A stretch of 64,000 bases of DNA from Trachythela sp. YZ-2020 (taxonomy: Eukaryota; Cnidaria; Anthozoa; Malacalcyonacea; Clavulariidae): assembly GCA_016169945.1 (NCBI GenBank), contig JADLSH010000333.1, forward strand, positions 1,984,001-2,048,000. The letters run 5' to 3'. How positions within the stretch are numbered: the first letter of the stretch is position 1; each line of letters opens with the position of its first letter. The notes under the pieces are model-generated. The model ran no database searches, was not told where the DNA came from, and saw only the letters and a list, made by a program, of their open reading frames with translations. Positions 55,447-64,000 of the stretch are shown piece by piece. A program made the position numbers and the translations under genes.

Positions 55447-57502
55447 TAGCCTCGTCCCCAGGTGCTTTCTTGCACTCTTTTTAAATTTGTGGTCTGCACG
55501 CGCCCGTTCGACGCTTCGTCCACGCAACTACCCACGTAACTGTGTTATTTATTTTTTTTATTTATTAACTTCGCCAGTATAAAAGACCCCTATTTACAAA
55601 TTTTGGCAGGGACACCGCAACAGCATATTGCCAATTACTGCGGACCCAATAATTACTTTAAATATATAAGAATTTAAACAATAGCAAACAGTTCGACAAA
55701 TTAACGAACATGCAAACTAACAAACTTATTTGCTATAACGAACTACTAATAATCTAAATGAAATAAGTTACAACATCTAATAACAACACGATACTGGACA
55801 TGCAAGACTACGCACACAGTTGCATTTCAGGCATATAGTTTTAAATGTTCGAGGATTATCAGGGTTGTAATTGAGTTCCAATGGTTTATAATAATATTTC
55901 AGTAAGATTGATTTGAAAATACTAAGACTGTCCGTATCAAAATTTAGTTCATCTACAAGACTGTTCCATATTCGACAAGTTCTAATCAGGAATGATTGCT
56001 GGAAGGTAGTGGTTTTGCATTTACTGATAACATATTTTACGGTGTTGTTGGATGATGACTGTGTCGTTCTCTGTGTAGCACGAATGACGGGAAGAGCGGA
56101 CGTTTCTACGAAGCCATGTGTGATTTTGAAGAAGAGGGTCAGGTCTAGGTATTCATGCCAGTACGATACAGGAAGAAGATGTAAGGATTGTAATCTCGTA
56201 CTATAGTCCACGTCTGTCGAAAATGGCAGGTTTAAAATATATTTAGTTGCGCGTCTCTGAGTTCTTTCTAACATGTTCATAAGTTCAATCGACTGCGGTG
56301 CCCAAATCTGCGAGCCATAGCCGAAATAAGAGCGAACCAGTGCAAGATATGTTCGTCTTGGTGCTATATCTGATACAAACATGGTGTTTCTCCTGATGTA
56401 GCCTAGCAGTTTGTTTGCTTTCGATGCTTGTTGGTGTACTTGCGTTTTCCATGTAAGGTTTGCTGATACGCATACCCCAAGATCTCTTTCAATGTCAGTT
56501 GTATCCAATTGGTGATCGTTTAACATGCGTTGGCGTGATTGGTGTAATCTTCCTTGTTATTCATTGCTGCTTACACTTTGATTCATTGAACGTCAGACCG
56601 GATATAGACGACCAGTGTTCTAAGTTTCTAAGATCATTTTGGAGTAACACAGCGTCGTCTTGACATTTGATAGCCGAGAATAACTTCGTATCGTCTGCAA
56701 ACATTGCTACTTGACTGGTCGTTACTGAATCGGGAAGGTCGTTGACGTATAACAGAAACAGAGCTGGTCCAAGGATAGAGCCTTGCGGGACACCTGATGA
56801 TATAGGAAGTGTGTTTGAGGTAACACCAAGTACTGTTACACGCTGGCGACGGCCTGTTAAATACGACGTGAACCACTTCAGTAAACTACCACCAAAGCCG
56901 TAATTCCTCAATTTGGTGATCAATTTGTTATGACTAATCCGGTCAAAAGCTTTAGACATATCGAGATAGATGGTATCCACCTGTCCTCCATTATCTAGAA
57001 TCCTACCAATGTAGTCAAACACTTCTAAAAGATTTGTGACACACGATTTACCTTGAAGAAAGCCGTGCTGACACTTGTTTATAAGTTGGGATAAGCGAGA
57101 CTTGATGCACACAAGTACTCTGCGTTCTAAGACTTTAGAAACGACCGACAACAGTGAGATGGGTCTGTAGTTTTCGGAATGATCTTTATCACCTTTCTTA
57201 TATACGGGTACGACATTTGCTAGTTTCCATTCTTCCGGAACTGTTCCTAGACGTAATGATTTATTGAACAATTTACAAAGAGAGGGAGCAATTATGGAGG
57301 CCGGAACTTTGAGTAATCTGGCTGGGATTTCATCCGGTCCGGTTGCTTTATTGATATCGAGGTCTTTAAGTGTATATTCGACTTCAAGTTCACTTAGAAT
57401 TAGTTCAGTTATGAAAGGGTCAGGACTTGATTCTTCAGATGGTTCAGATAGGTTGTCAAATGTAAATACCGATCCTGGACCGAGGTTAGGCCTGGGGACG
57501 AG
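55447..57502. other. LINE enclosed by inverted GCCTCGTCCCCAGG words
   Basis: GCCTCGTCCCCAGG at 55447 and its complement at 57489-57502 point inward, with TA just outside each. They may be the ends of a DNA element that the LINE entered, or two copies of a dispersed repeat common in cnidarian DNA. A further CCTGGGGACG follows at 57512. Confidence 0.4.
55600..57490 (-). pseudogene. CR1/L2-type LINE reverse transcriptase, 5'-truncated
   Basis: From about 57490 on the minus strand: DINKATGPDEIPARLLK, NYRPISLLSVVSKVLE, VDTIYLDMSKAFDRISHNKL (first catalytic D), SGVPQGSILGPALFLLYVND and VAMFADDTKLFSAI (FADD box). A stop after ESKCKQQ and a shift near 56530 separate this from the C-terminal frame (RDLGVCVSANLTWKTQVHQQ to CLKCNCVRSL). 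The endonuclease is missing. The 3' region (55600-55770) contains CAGTAATTGGCAATATGCTG, shared with the SINE tail at 47.6 kb. Two lesions only, so it is fairly young. Confidence 0.9.
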
Positions 57503-58029
57503 GCTAGTTGCCTGGGGACGTTGCTAGTTCACCCGGAAAGTTTCTTGCTGCGTTGCACATTACGTATATTAATTATAAATTCATGATGCAACGCATGTAC
57601 TACTCATATCAACCCATACCCCTCCCCCCCAGTCAAGGTCCCTTTTGTCTACAATATGAGCGAAACATTGAAGAAAAATTAAATCTTCAATTTAGAAGGG
57701 ATGTTTGATATCCTAGGAACTGAATTTTGCTTTATGAATATTATGTCATGTCTTTTCTTCAAATAAGTCAATGTTTTTAATTTTTAAAAAATGTTAGACA
57801 TTGTGTTGTAAATACCTGTATGGCGTATCCCGGACCCTATACATTTTGGTAGTTACAAGGCTAGGCTAATCAAGAGTTGTGATATTAACATAAACACACC
57901 ATTCAAGTACTTAACTGAAGATTCAGTCTATCGACAGTATAATGTTGTGCTGCACCCCTTATTCACAGTTGTCAACCCAACAATATTGAAAACTACCTGT
58001 TTATTGTGAATTGGGTGTAATTTGAATTG
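57503..58029. other. Spacer without a supported gene
   Basis: A C-rich patch near 57610 and AT-rich sequence; no gene or element limits seen. Confidence 0.4.
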
Positions 58030-60540
58030 AGCAGCGTCTACCTATACAGCTTGGAAGATTGCAGACATATCACCAATTCCAAAAACCAAACCAGTACAAA
58101 ATCCCAAGAAAGATTTAAGACCTATCTCGCTAACGTCATCGGTTTCTAAAGTCGCTGAAGAATTTGTGGTTGCGAACAATGTAAAACCAGCTATCTCAAA
58201 GGTACCTGATAGTAATCAATACGGTGCTATTCCAAAATCGTCTGCCGTAATGGCAATAATTAACATGTTGCATACTTGGTACCAAGCTACTGATGCAAAT
58301 GGGTCAACGATTACGCCTATATTATTTGACTATCGAAAAGCCTTCGATCTCATTGACCATAGGCATAGTATACTTATTGCCAAGTTGCGTAACTTAGATC
58401 TCCCAAACAGCGTGATAAATTGGATAATTGATTTCCTAACTGACAGATTCGAATCCAAAGAATTAAACTGGTAGATAACTGTTACTCTGAATGGGGCATG
58501 GTCCCTTCCGGAGTTCCGTAAGGAACTAAGTTGGGGCCATGGCTCTTTTTACTGATGATAAACGATCTAGTTATTGGAAATCACGAAATTTGGAAATATG
58601 TTGACGACATACGACAGTATCAGGGGCGTGGCGAACGAATCGGGATTGGGGGGGGCGCGTCACATGATAATGACCAACTTTTTCAATGAAAATGACCAAC
58701 TTTTGGAGGCCTCCAGGTTTTGGGGGCCTCCTTTAAATACTTCATTCAAGGAATATAGCGAAACAATTGGCATAAGCGGAAAATATATCGGGCAACTACA
58801 CGCGTAAAAACGCTCAGGTTGTTGCAAGTTGTTCAAAACAGGAGCGAACAATGTTGTGCTGCACCCTGTGAACAATATTGTTCTCATGTTGTTCAACCAT
58901 CAGTATTGTTGCAATATATACCATTTATTTTAAAATTATTTCAAGTACGTTGTAAACTTTCAAATTTAAGCCAAATTAGTTTTTTGACCAACGAAATTTT
59001 ATTTTGACCAACTTTTTAACATGAGAAATTACACACACACACACACCCGGTCACCACGCCCCTGGACAACATCAGAGATTGTCCCCAAAGATGCAACAAG
59101 TACTGCCCAGAATATAGAAAATAAAGTCATGTCCTGGTCCTCTGAAAATAGATAATCAATCATGGACCTAATACAAGTTATATAGAATAACACCTGTCTT
59201 GGTAATTCGCACAGGGAATTCTGTCTTTGTGGTCACGAATAAGCATTTTACGTCATAATGCATAAGGAATCTTCAATAGGTAGCTTTACTCGCTTCAGTT
59301 GGACTAGAAAATATTAATAGTCGTTTGCTAGTTTTCTTTATCACCTTTTCTATATGAGGATTCCAGGGTTAGCCGACCTATAAGAGTGACTCCTAAAATA
59401 TCGACGGTGTCAACTACTTCTAACTCCTTTCCATTAACCACCACCGGGGCAAACTCACGAGGTTGACTACAATCATTGACAAAAATGTTGTAACGAGCCG
59501 CGCGTTACGGACCAAAATTCACCTATCGCGCCCCCCTTACCCCCCAAATCAATGTTGCCTGGATAAACATGTTACCCAATGTCGGACAAGATGCGCTAAG
59601 GCTTTAGACTTAACAATTCAACATTGATTTTGGGGGAAGGGGGGTTATTTGACCGAGAAAACGGTTGGCAAAATTATTTTATGTAAATTGCACTCACTTT
59701 TGTTAATCGTTACAGCCAAATTTGTCAATGATTGTGGATAAGGATATCCTCAATTCTTTACACTTGTCCGGATTCAATTGAACTGAAATACCTGCGTTCT
59801 ACTCTTCCCTTCCACAGTATCTAAAATCTGAACTAGTGTGTTTAGAGAAAAGAGCATTTTCCATCATTGTCCCGGGACAGGATTATCAAACAGCTACGAA
59901 AATTCTGAAAGTAAAACCGTTGCAAGATCATCATAAAAATCTATGCGAAAAGCTCTTTCAAGCTGCTGTCTCGGATCCAACCCATAAGTTTAGTAAGTTG
60001 TTTTCAACAACACATGAGGAAAGCTATGATTTAAGAAAGAAACGAACGTTCAACGTCCCTTTGGCTCGTACCAATAGATTGAAGAACACATTTCTTCAAA
60101 ATTCCCCCAAAAAAATTCCTGCAAGGAGAAATTGTGTGAAAAAAATATCCTGCAAGAGGTCTAGTCTGAAAATAAAATTTGTGCAAGCACAGTGTGACGA
60201 CTCGGTGAATGGCTATTTTAATGCTAAGTACATTGATAGTTTTGCCAGTTTTGCATATTTTAATTAAAAAATCAATATTCTTTGCTCTGCTGTCTCTTGT
60301 ATAATACAGTGACACACTATGGTGACACATTCCAAGATTTGTAGCAGGTCAGCAGGGCTTCCTTTAGACTGTGTTCAGAATTTGTTCCCAATACTTAATT
60401 TTGTAACAATGTTTTAATTAAACTTTGATCGACTAATTTATTATTGTAAGTCTAAGATAAAGTACACCCTATAGTAAATTGCACGGCTTACCTACAGTAG
60501 CTATTGCACAGATCCCAAATGTATTGAATTGAATTGAATT
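58030..60540 (+). pseudogene. Jockey/CR1-like LINE with an inverted middle segment
   Basis: Plus strand: WKIADISPIPK-like start, ITPILFDYRKAFDLIDHRHS (first catalytic D), WLFLLMINDLVIGN and IWKYVDDI (YVDD box, about 58600). After a MITE the frame goes on as TTSEIVPKDATSTAQNIENK and MSWSSENR. From about 59185 to 59810 the next part of the protein lies on the minus strand: LNPDKCKELRISLSTIIDK near 59770 and VVNGKELEVVDTVDILGVTL near 59440. From 59820 it is on the plus strand again: AFSIIVPGQDYQTATKIL to KFSKLFSTTHEESYDLRKKR. The 3' tail is a TTGAA repeat at 60518-60540. Stops and shifts elsewhere confirm an inactive copy. Confidence 0.8.
58621..59064. mobile_element. hAT-type MITE inside the LINE
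   Basis: The ends CAGGGGCGTGGCGAACG and (inverted, right) CAGGGGCGTGGTGACCG enclose 444 bp. The flanks GACAGTAT and GACAACAT match at 6 of 8 positions, an aged 8-bp target duplication. It sits just after the YVDD box and ends in a CA repeat near 59030-59046. Confidence 0.8.
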
Positions 60541-60649
60541 TATTAGCAAAAACGTGAATGGTAGTTTACAAAAGGAAACTGAAAAACTCAAGTAACATTA
60601 TTAAATTAGGCCCGTTTCAAACGTCGAACTTTCCACGTGCCGAACTTAA

Positions 60650-61050
60650 AGGGGCAGTGTAAGGCTATTTTGGGCAATTCTGACACTCGCATATTTTGCA
60701 CTAAACTGAAAAAGAATGCCTGTAAACACAAAATAAAGCAATAACAAATACAAAAAGCTTGTACCGAAGTACGGATGTCCAAGTTTAAGCGAGGATTGAT
60801 ATGGATTGTGATTGATATGGATTGTAATATGACATCTTGAAAAGTTGTTGGCAAACAGGTTTTCAAGTTTTGGTCAATTTGTAGAAAAAAACGTCGACTA
60901 ACTCGACTTACACGTTGTTTGGAAGTTCATATTTGTTTAATATGACTCGTCTATCATAAATGAATCCATTTACAATGTTTATTTTTAAATTTGCAGTTCA
61001 GATTTATAATAAAGGACATTTTTGTGTTAACATAGCCTGACACTGCCCCT
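60650..61050. mobile_element. TTAA-target MITE (Kolobok/piggyBac type)
   Basis: The ends AGGGGCAGTGTAAGGCTAT and (inverted) AGGGGCAGTGTCAGGCTAT are flanked by TTAA on both sides (60646-60649, 61051-61054). It is 401 bp with no gene. Confidence 0.85.
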
Positions 61051-61274
61051 TTAATATACCGCATTAAGTTTGACCAAGCTCGATAAGACTATATAAAAAT
61101 ATATATACAATATATACAAGTATAAATATTTAAGATAATAAAATTCAAGAGGTTCAAGGCAAATCCCATTTCCGCACACAGGTTGATAAAAAAATAATCT
61201 ACTTGTACGTGTCTGTCTGGAATGTTTCTAGCGTTTCTAAAGTCATATGAGTGGACTTTATTTGCAGATAAAAG

Positions 61275-61813
61275 CAGTGGTGGCGCCAAGGGGGGGCTGG
61301 CGGGGGCTGGCGGGGGCTACAGCCCCCCCCCCCCCGTCAGGGGAAAATTCGTATTTCGTCAGGGAAATAAACCAGGTTTAATCAGCGAAAGTTAGCCACA
61401 AGATGCAGGAAATGGTGTTTCAGAGGCTCAAAATTCTAAAATTTTCTCGGAAATCATGCTCCCTAACATTTCTTCTATAGGAAATAAACTGGAAGGTTAG
61501 CCACAAAACGCAGGGAATGGTGTTTCCGAGACTCAAAATTCTAAAATTTTCTCCTCGGAGCATACCTCAAATCACGTAGCCTCTTTGTGAGAAAAATAAC
61601 ATTTTGCTAGCAAATAAACTAAGTTTAATCCGGGAAAATTTACCCACAAGGCGCAGGAAATGGTGTTTTTGAGACTCCAAATTCTAAAATTTTATTGGGG
61701 GAGCATTCCCCCGACCAACCGGCCTAGCTGTTTCCGAAAAAATAACCTATAATGCTTAGCCTCTCCGTCGGGGACGTTAGCCCCCGTGTCGGGAATTCCT
61801 GGCGCCACCCCTG
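61275..61813. mobile_element. hAT MITE with internal triplication
   Basis: The ends CAGTGGTGGCGCCA and TGGCGCCACCCCTG lie between GATAAAAG on both sides (61267-61274, 61814-61821), an exact 8-bp target duplication. The interior holds three diverged units with GGAAATGGTGTTT and CAAAATTCTAAAATTTT. G- and C-runs lie near the left end. Confidence 0.92.
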
Positions 61814-61821
61814 GATAAAAG

Positions 61822-62328
61822 ATCGGAAATTTTACTTGAAAGACCAAAATTGTTCTCGTAAAACCGCTTACTGAAGGAATCCCTCCGATCAACAAGAGTG
61901 GGTAAATTGAGTTCGTTTAAACTGTCGTTATACGAATACGATAAATCAGGATAGATAAACTCTGTTGCTTTTGACCAGCCAGCAGCTACAATATGTTACG
62001 ATGCTACTTTTCAATCATTTTACCACTGGAATTTTAGTTCCTTAAAGTAAGTCATATCGGTGCAATATATCAATAGCTAGGTTTTACGGGCGTAAAATGT
62101 ATCAATTTCAAAACGTAAAAAAAGGTGTGCTTATCACTACACAAATCCCATTTATCAGTGCATGTTAAAATAATTTTTCAGTGTATGAACAACCAAAAGC
62201 CCAACTCTAACCACAAATTTCAGTTGTTCATACAGATCAGGAATCCCCAGTGATTTTACAAATGTGATAACTTGTGTCAAAAAGCAAGTGAAAACAATAC
62301 ATTATCTCTCTGTCCTTTTCCTTTCAAG
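61822..62328. other. Spacer without a supported gene
   Basis: No gene or element limits were seen between the hAT MITE and the zinc-finger exon. Confidence 0.4.
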
Positions 62329-63615
62329 ACATGAAATAGATGTACACAGCATAAAATTCAATGAGTGCACTGAATCGGATCAGGATGAATTTGGCTACTA
62401 CAATTGTGCAGCAGGATGTGGATATGTGTTTGGTACAAAAACAGCCCAAAACAGGTACAAAGAAATTCGTTATAATAGACAGTTACTGTATTTTTAAGAA
62501 AGTAAGCTATCAAATCCCAAATGAGGAAGCCTGCGAAGCAGTCGCCTTATTTTTGAGTGGTTATTATATAAATGGGCAATAAAATAGTTGTGCGGAAAAA
62601 ATAAATGAGGGCACTGTAATGCCTCTTTATGTGCAAAGCAGACGATTCACATTTATTTAGTAAAAGTATCTCAAAAAACAACCGTGCTAGTGATCATGAA
62701 AACATGTTGATGGAGTTAGTAATACCTTTTGACTAAATTTGGTATTAACGATAAAAAGACTCAAAACAGAATAACAACGTTAATAAATTTTCAATTTAAA
62801 AATAGTTTATACAGTATTTACCTGCATGTACTGTAATTATCATGTAAATTGGTGCAAATTAAGATGAATGTTGCAATATATTGTGCTTCTTATTGTATTT
62901 TTTTGTATTACAGACACTTGAGAGACAAACATGGAGACTTTGAACAGCCAGATCCTGAAGACCAGGATGACAACTGCACCTTGCCAAAGTTTGGTTATAA
63001 ATTCAATTATCATCAGTCAAAGCTCATGTTTGGATTGCTGTTGAGAGATTTTAATGACACTGTCAGAGAAGGGGATGGTGAACACCTAATTGCTCTACCA
63101 CAGTGAACACAACACAAAATATGCCTACGTCGTCCTGCTTCACCTTCTAAAAATTGTTGCCTTACTCCCTGAAAATGATGCCCCTAGATTAAAATGGAAC
63201 AGGTTCTACAATAAATATGGTGGTACCTCATTGGACCTCAAGAAAGAGCAACAGAACAAGGTTCTTAAGACCTTCTGGAGATCCCTAGGTGCAAATATCA
63301 ACGAAGAAAATGCTGCCAGGGGCCATCATGCATTAGAGCCTCTTGAAGCTGTTGTGGAATCTGTGTATGCAGACCACCAGTATTGTGGACGAATTGGACG
63401 ACACTCTGTGCCAAATCAGGGAGAGAGTGTCCGGCAAATTGTGGATGATCCTTGTTGCTGATAAAGTATTTCACTTCACAGAAGGCAGAGAAGGTCGTGC
63501 TTCATTTCCACACTTTGATGGATGACTTATCAGAGACATTGATTACCGTGAAGTTCACAGCTGGATGAGTGAGCACATCAAATTATGGGGGTCTATATAT
63601 GAGCCAACTGTCTGA
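62329..63615 (+). pseudogene. C2H2 finger plus DUF6589-like C-terminal part
   Basis: Exon A (62329-62454) and exon B (from 62914) join in phase so that the finger CAAGCGYVFGTKTAQNRHLR plus DKH is split by the intron: two cysteines in A, two histidines in B. Exon B continues with FGLLLRDFNDTVREGDGEHL. After a one-base shift near 63090 come YHSEHNTKYAYVVLLHLLK and GGTSLDLKKEQQNKVLKTFW, and after another, TEGREGRASFPHF, a stop, and DIDYREVHSWMSEHIKLW. The EGDG, TKYAY and LDL blocks are the C-terminal signature of DUF6589-type proteins. The same family's N-terminal part lies at 30.7-34.1 kb on the same strand. Function unknown. Confidence 0.6.
62541..62586 (+). repeat. Copy of a dispersed AT-rich repeat
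   Basis: TTATTTTTGAGTGGTTATTA with ATAAATGGGC matches 26725-26770 almost exactly. It lies in the intron between the two zinc-finger exons. Confidence 0.8.
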
Positions 63616-64000
63616 TTGTTTATCTGGTTTATCCAGATTTGTTGCAGTCATGGAACATCAAGTACGGTAATAAAGTAGGTGCATTGCAGTTTAATGGGTT
63701 ATATTGCTACAGGCTTCTCAGGTTTGGCAATGTATAATGTCTGAAATCTTATTGCTGCAATTTTTACAATAGCTTGTGAGGCAAGTAATTGTTTTAGGTT
63801 AGATTGGGGACAATCTTAAATGAAGTATAGCTTTAGGCATACTAGAAATACATGCATGCAGAACCCCCTCGCCCATTTAATAGAACCCAAGCAATTATAC
63901 TCCCCAAAAGTTATTGTAACAGGAAGTACTGAGTTGATTACTGTAACCATGGTAACACACAAACGGCTGTATATTTCTTTTCTTTTTTGTACAAAATGGC
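63616..64000. other. Window end, no supported gene
   Basis: The DUF6589-like frame ends at 63615. Nothing recognisable follows. Confidence 0.4.

Overview
This window looks like an accessory, transposon-dense stretch of an invertebrate animal genome, most likely a cnidarian such as an anthozoan. That is an inference from AT-rich DNA, GT-AG introns, and the mixture of families: Penelope-like elements, CR1-type LINEs, tRNA-derived SINEs, P, PIF/Harbinger, hAT, mariner-type and TTAA-target DNA elements, DUF6589-like genes and hammerhead repeats. I see no intact conventional host gene, no rRNA, no free-standing tRNA gene and no CRISPR array. Nearly every long reading frame belongs to a mobile element or an expanded transposon-associated family, and nearly all are broken by single-base indels or stops.

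Layout. 0.7-4 kb: Tc1/mariner relic, a Penelope end with a hammerhead-like motif, a LINE relic and a SINE. 6.1-6.9 kb: a 26-bp minisatellite. 9.5-11.1 kb: a fold-back element carrying a P-element end. 13.3-14.5 kb: a partial uncharacterised gene. 14.7-19.9 kb: a P element with arms of about 625 bp. 20.0-23.7 kb: a nearly complete PIF/Harbinger element (TAA target duplications, MADF/BESS gene plus HARBI1-type transposase) carrying at least three younger insertions. 26-27 kb: two small non-autonomous DNA elements. 28.9-30.6 kb: a Penelope-like element inserted next to or in a DUF6589-like gene (30.7-34.1 kb). 35.2-50.9 kb: a split multi-exon gene (zinc ribbon, SWIM finger, HMGXB3-like) whose intron holds a possible hAT element, which in turn holds a 6,137-bp transposon. 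52.5-54.3 kb: a hammerhead-ribozyme satellite array. 54.6-55.4 kb: three hAT MITEs in tandem. 55.5-60.5 kb: two CR1-type LINEs. 60.6-61.8 kb: two more non-autonomous elements. 62.3-63.6 kb: a zinc-finger/DUF6589-like C-terminal part.

The two most interesting systems are these. (1) A tandem array of seven units (four complete ones of 281-282 bp, one of 268 bp, two truncated), each with a hammerhead ribozyme on the minus strand whose core, three stems and cleavage triplet can be drawn from the sequence; six of seven are intact. It has the form of an animal retrozyme. A second hammerhead of another subtype sits in a 333-bp mobile hairpin with a 14-bp target duplication. (2) A transposon with a perfect 6-bp target duplication and 264-bp inverted repeats that carries two genes: an integrase-type DDE transposase and a HECT-type ubiquitin-ligase-like protein that keeps the catalytic-cysteine motif.

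Limits: similarity calls come from recognition of motifs, not from database searches. Exon limits are read from splice sites and frame continuity and may be off by a few bases.
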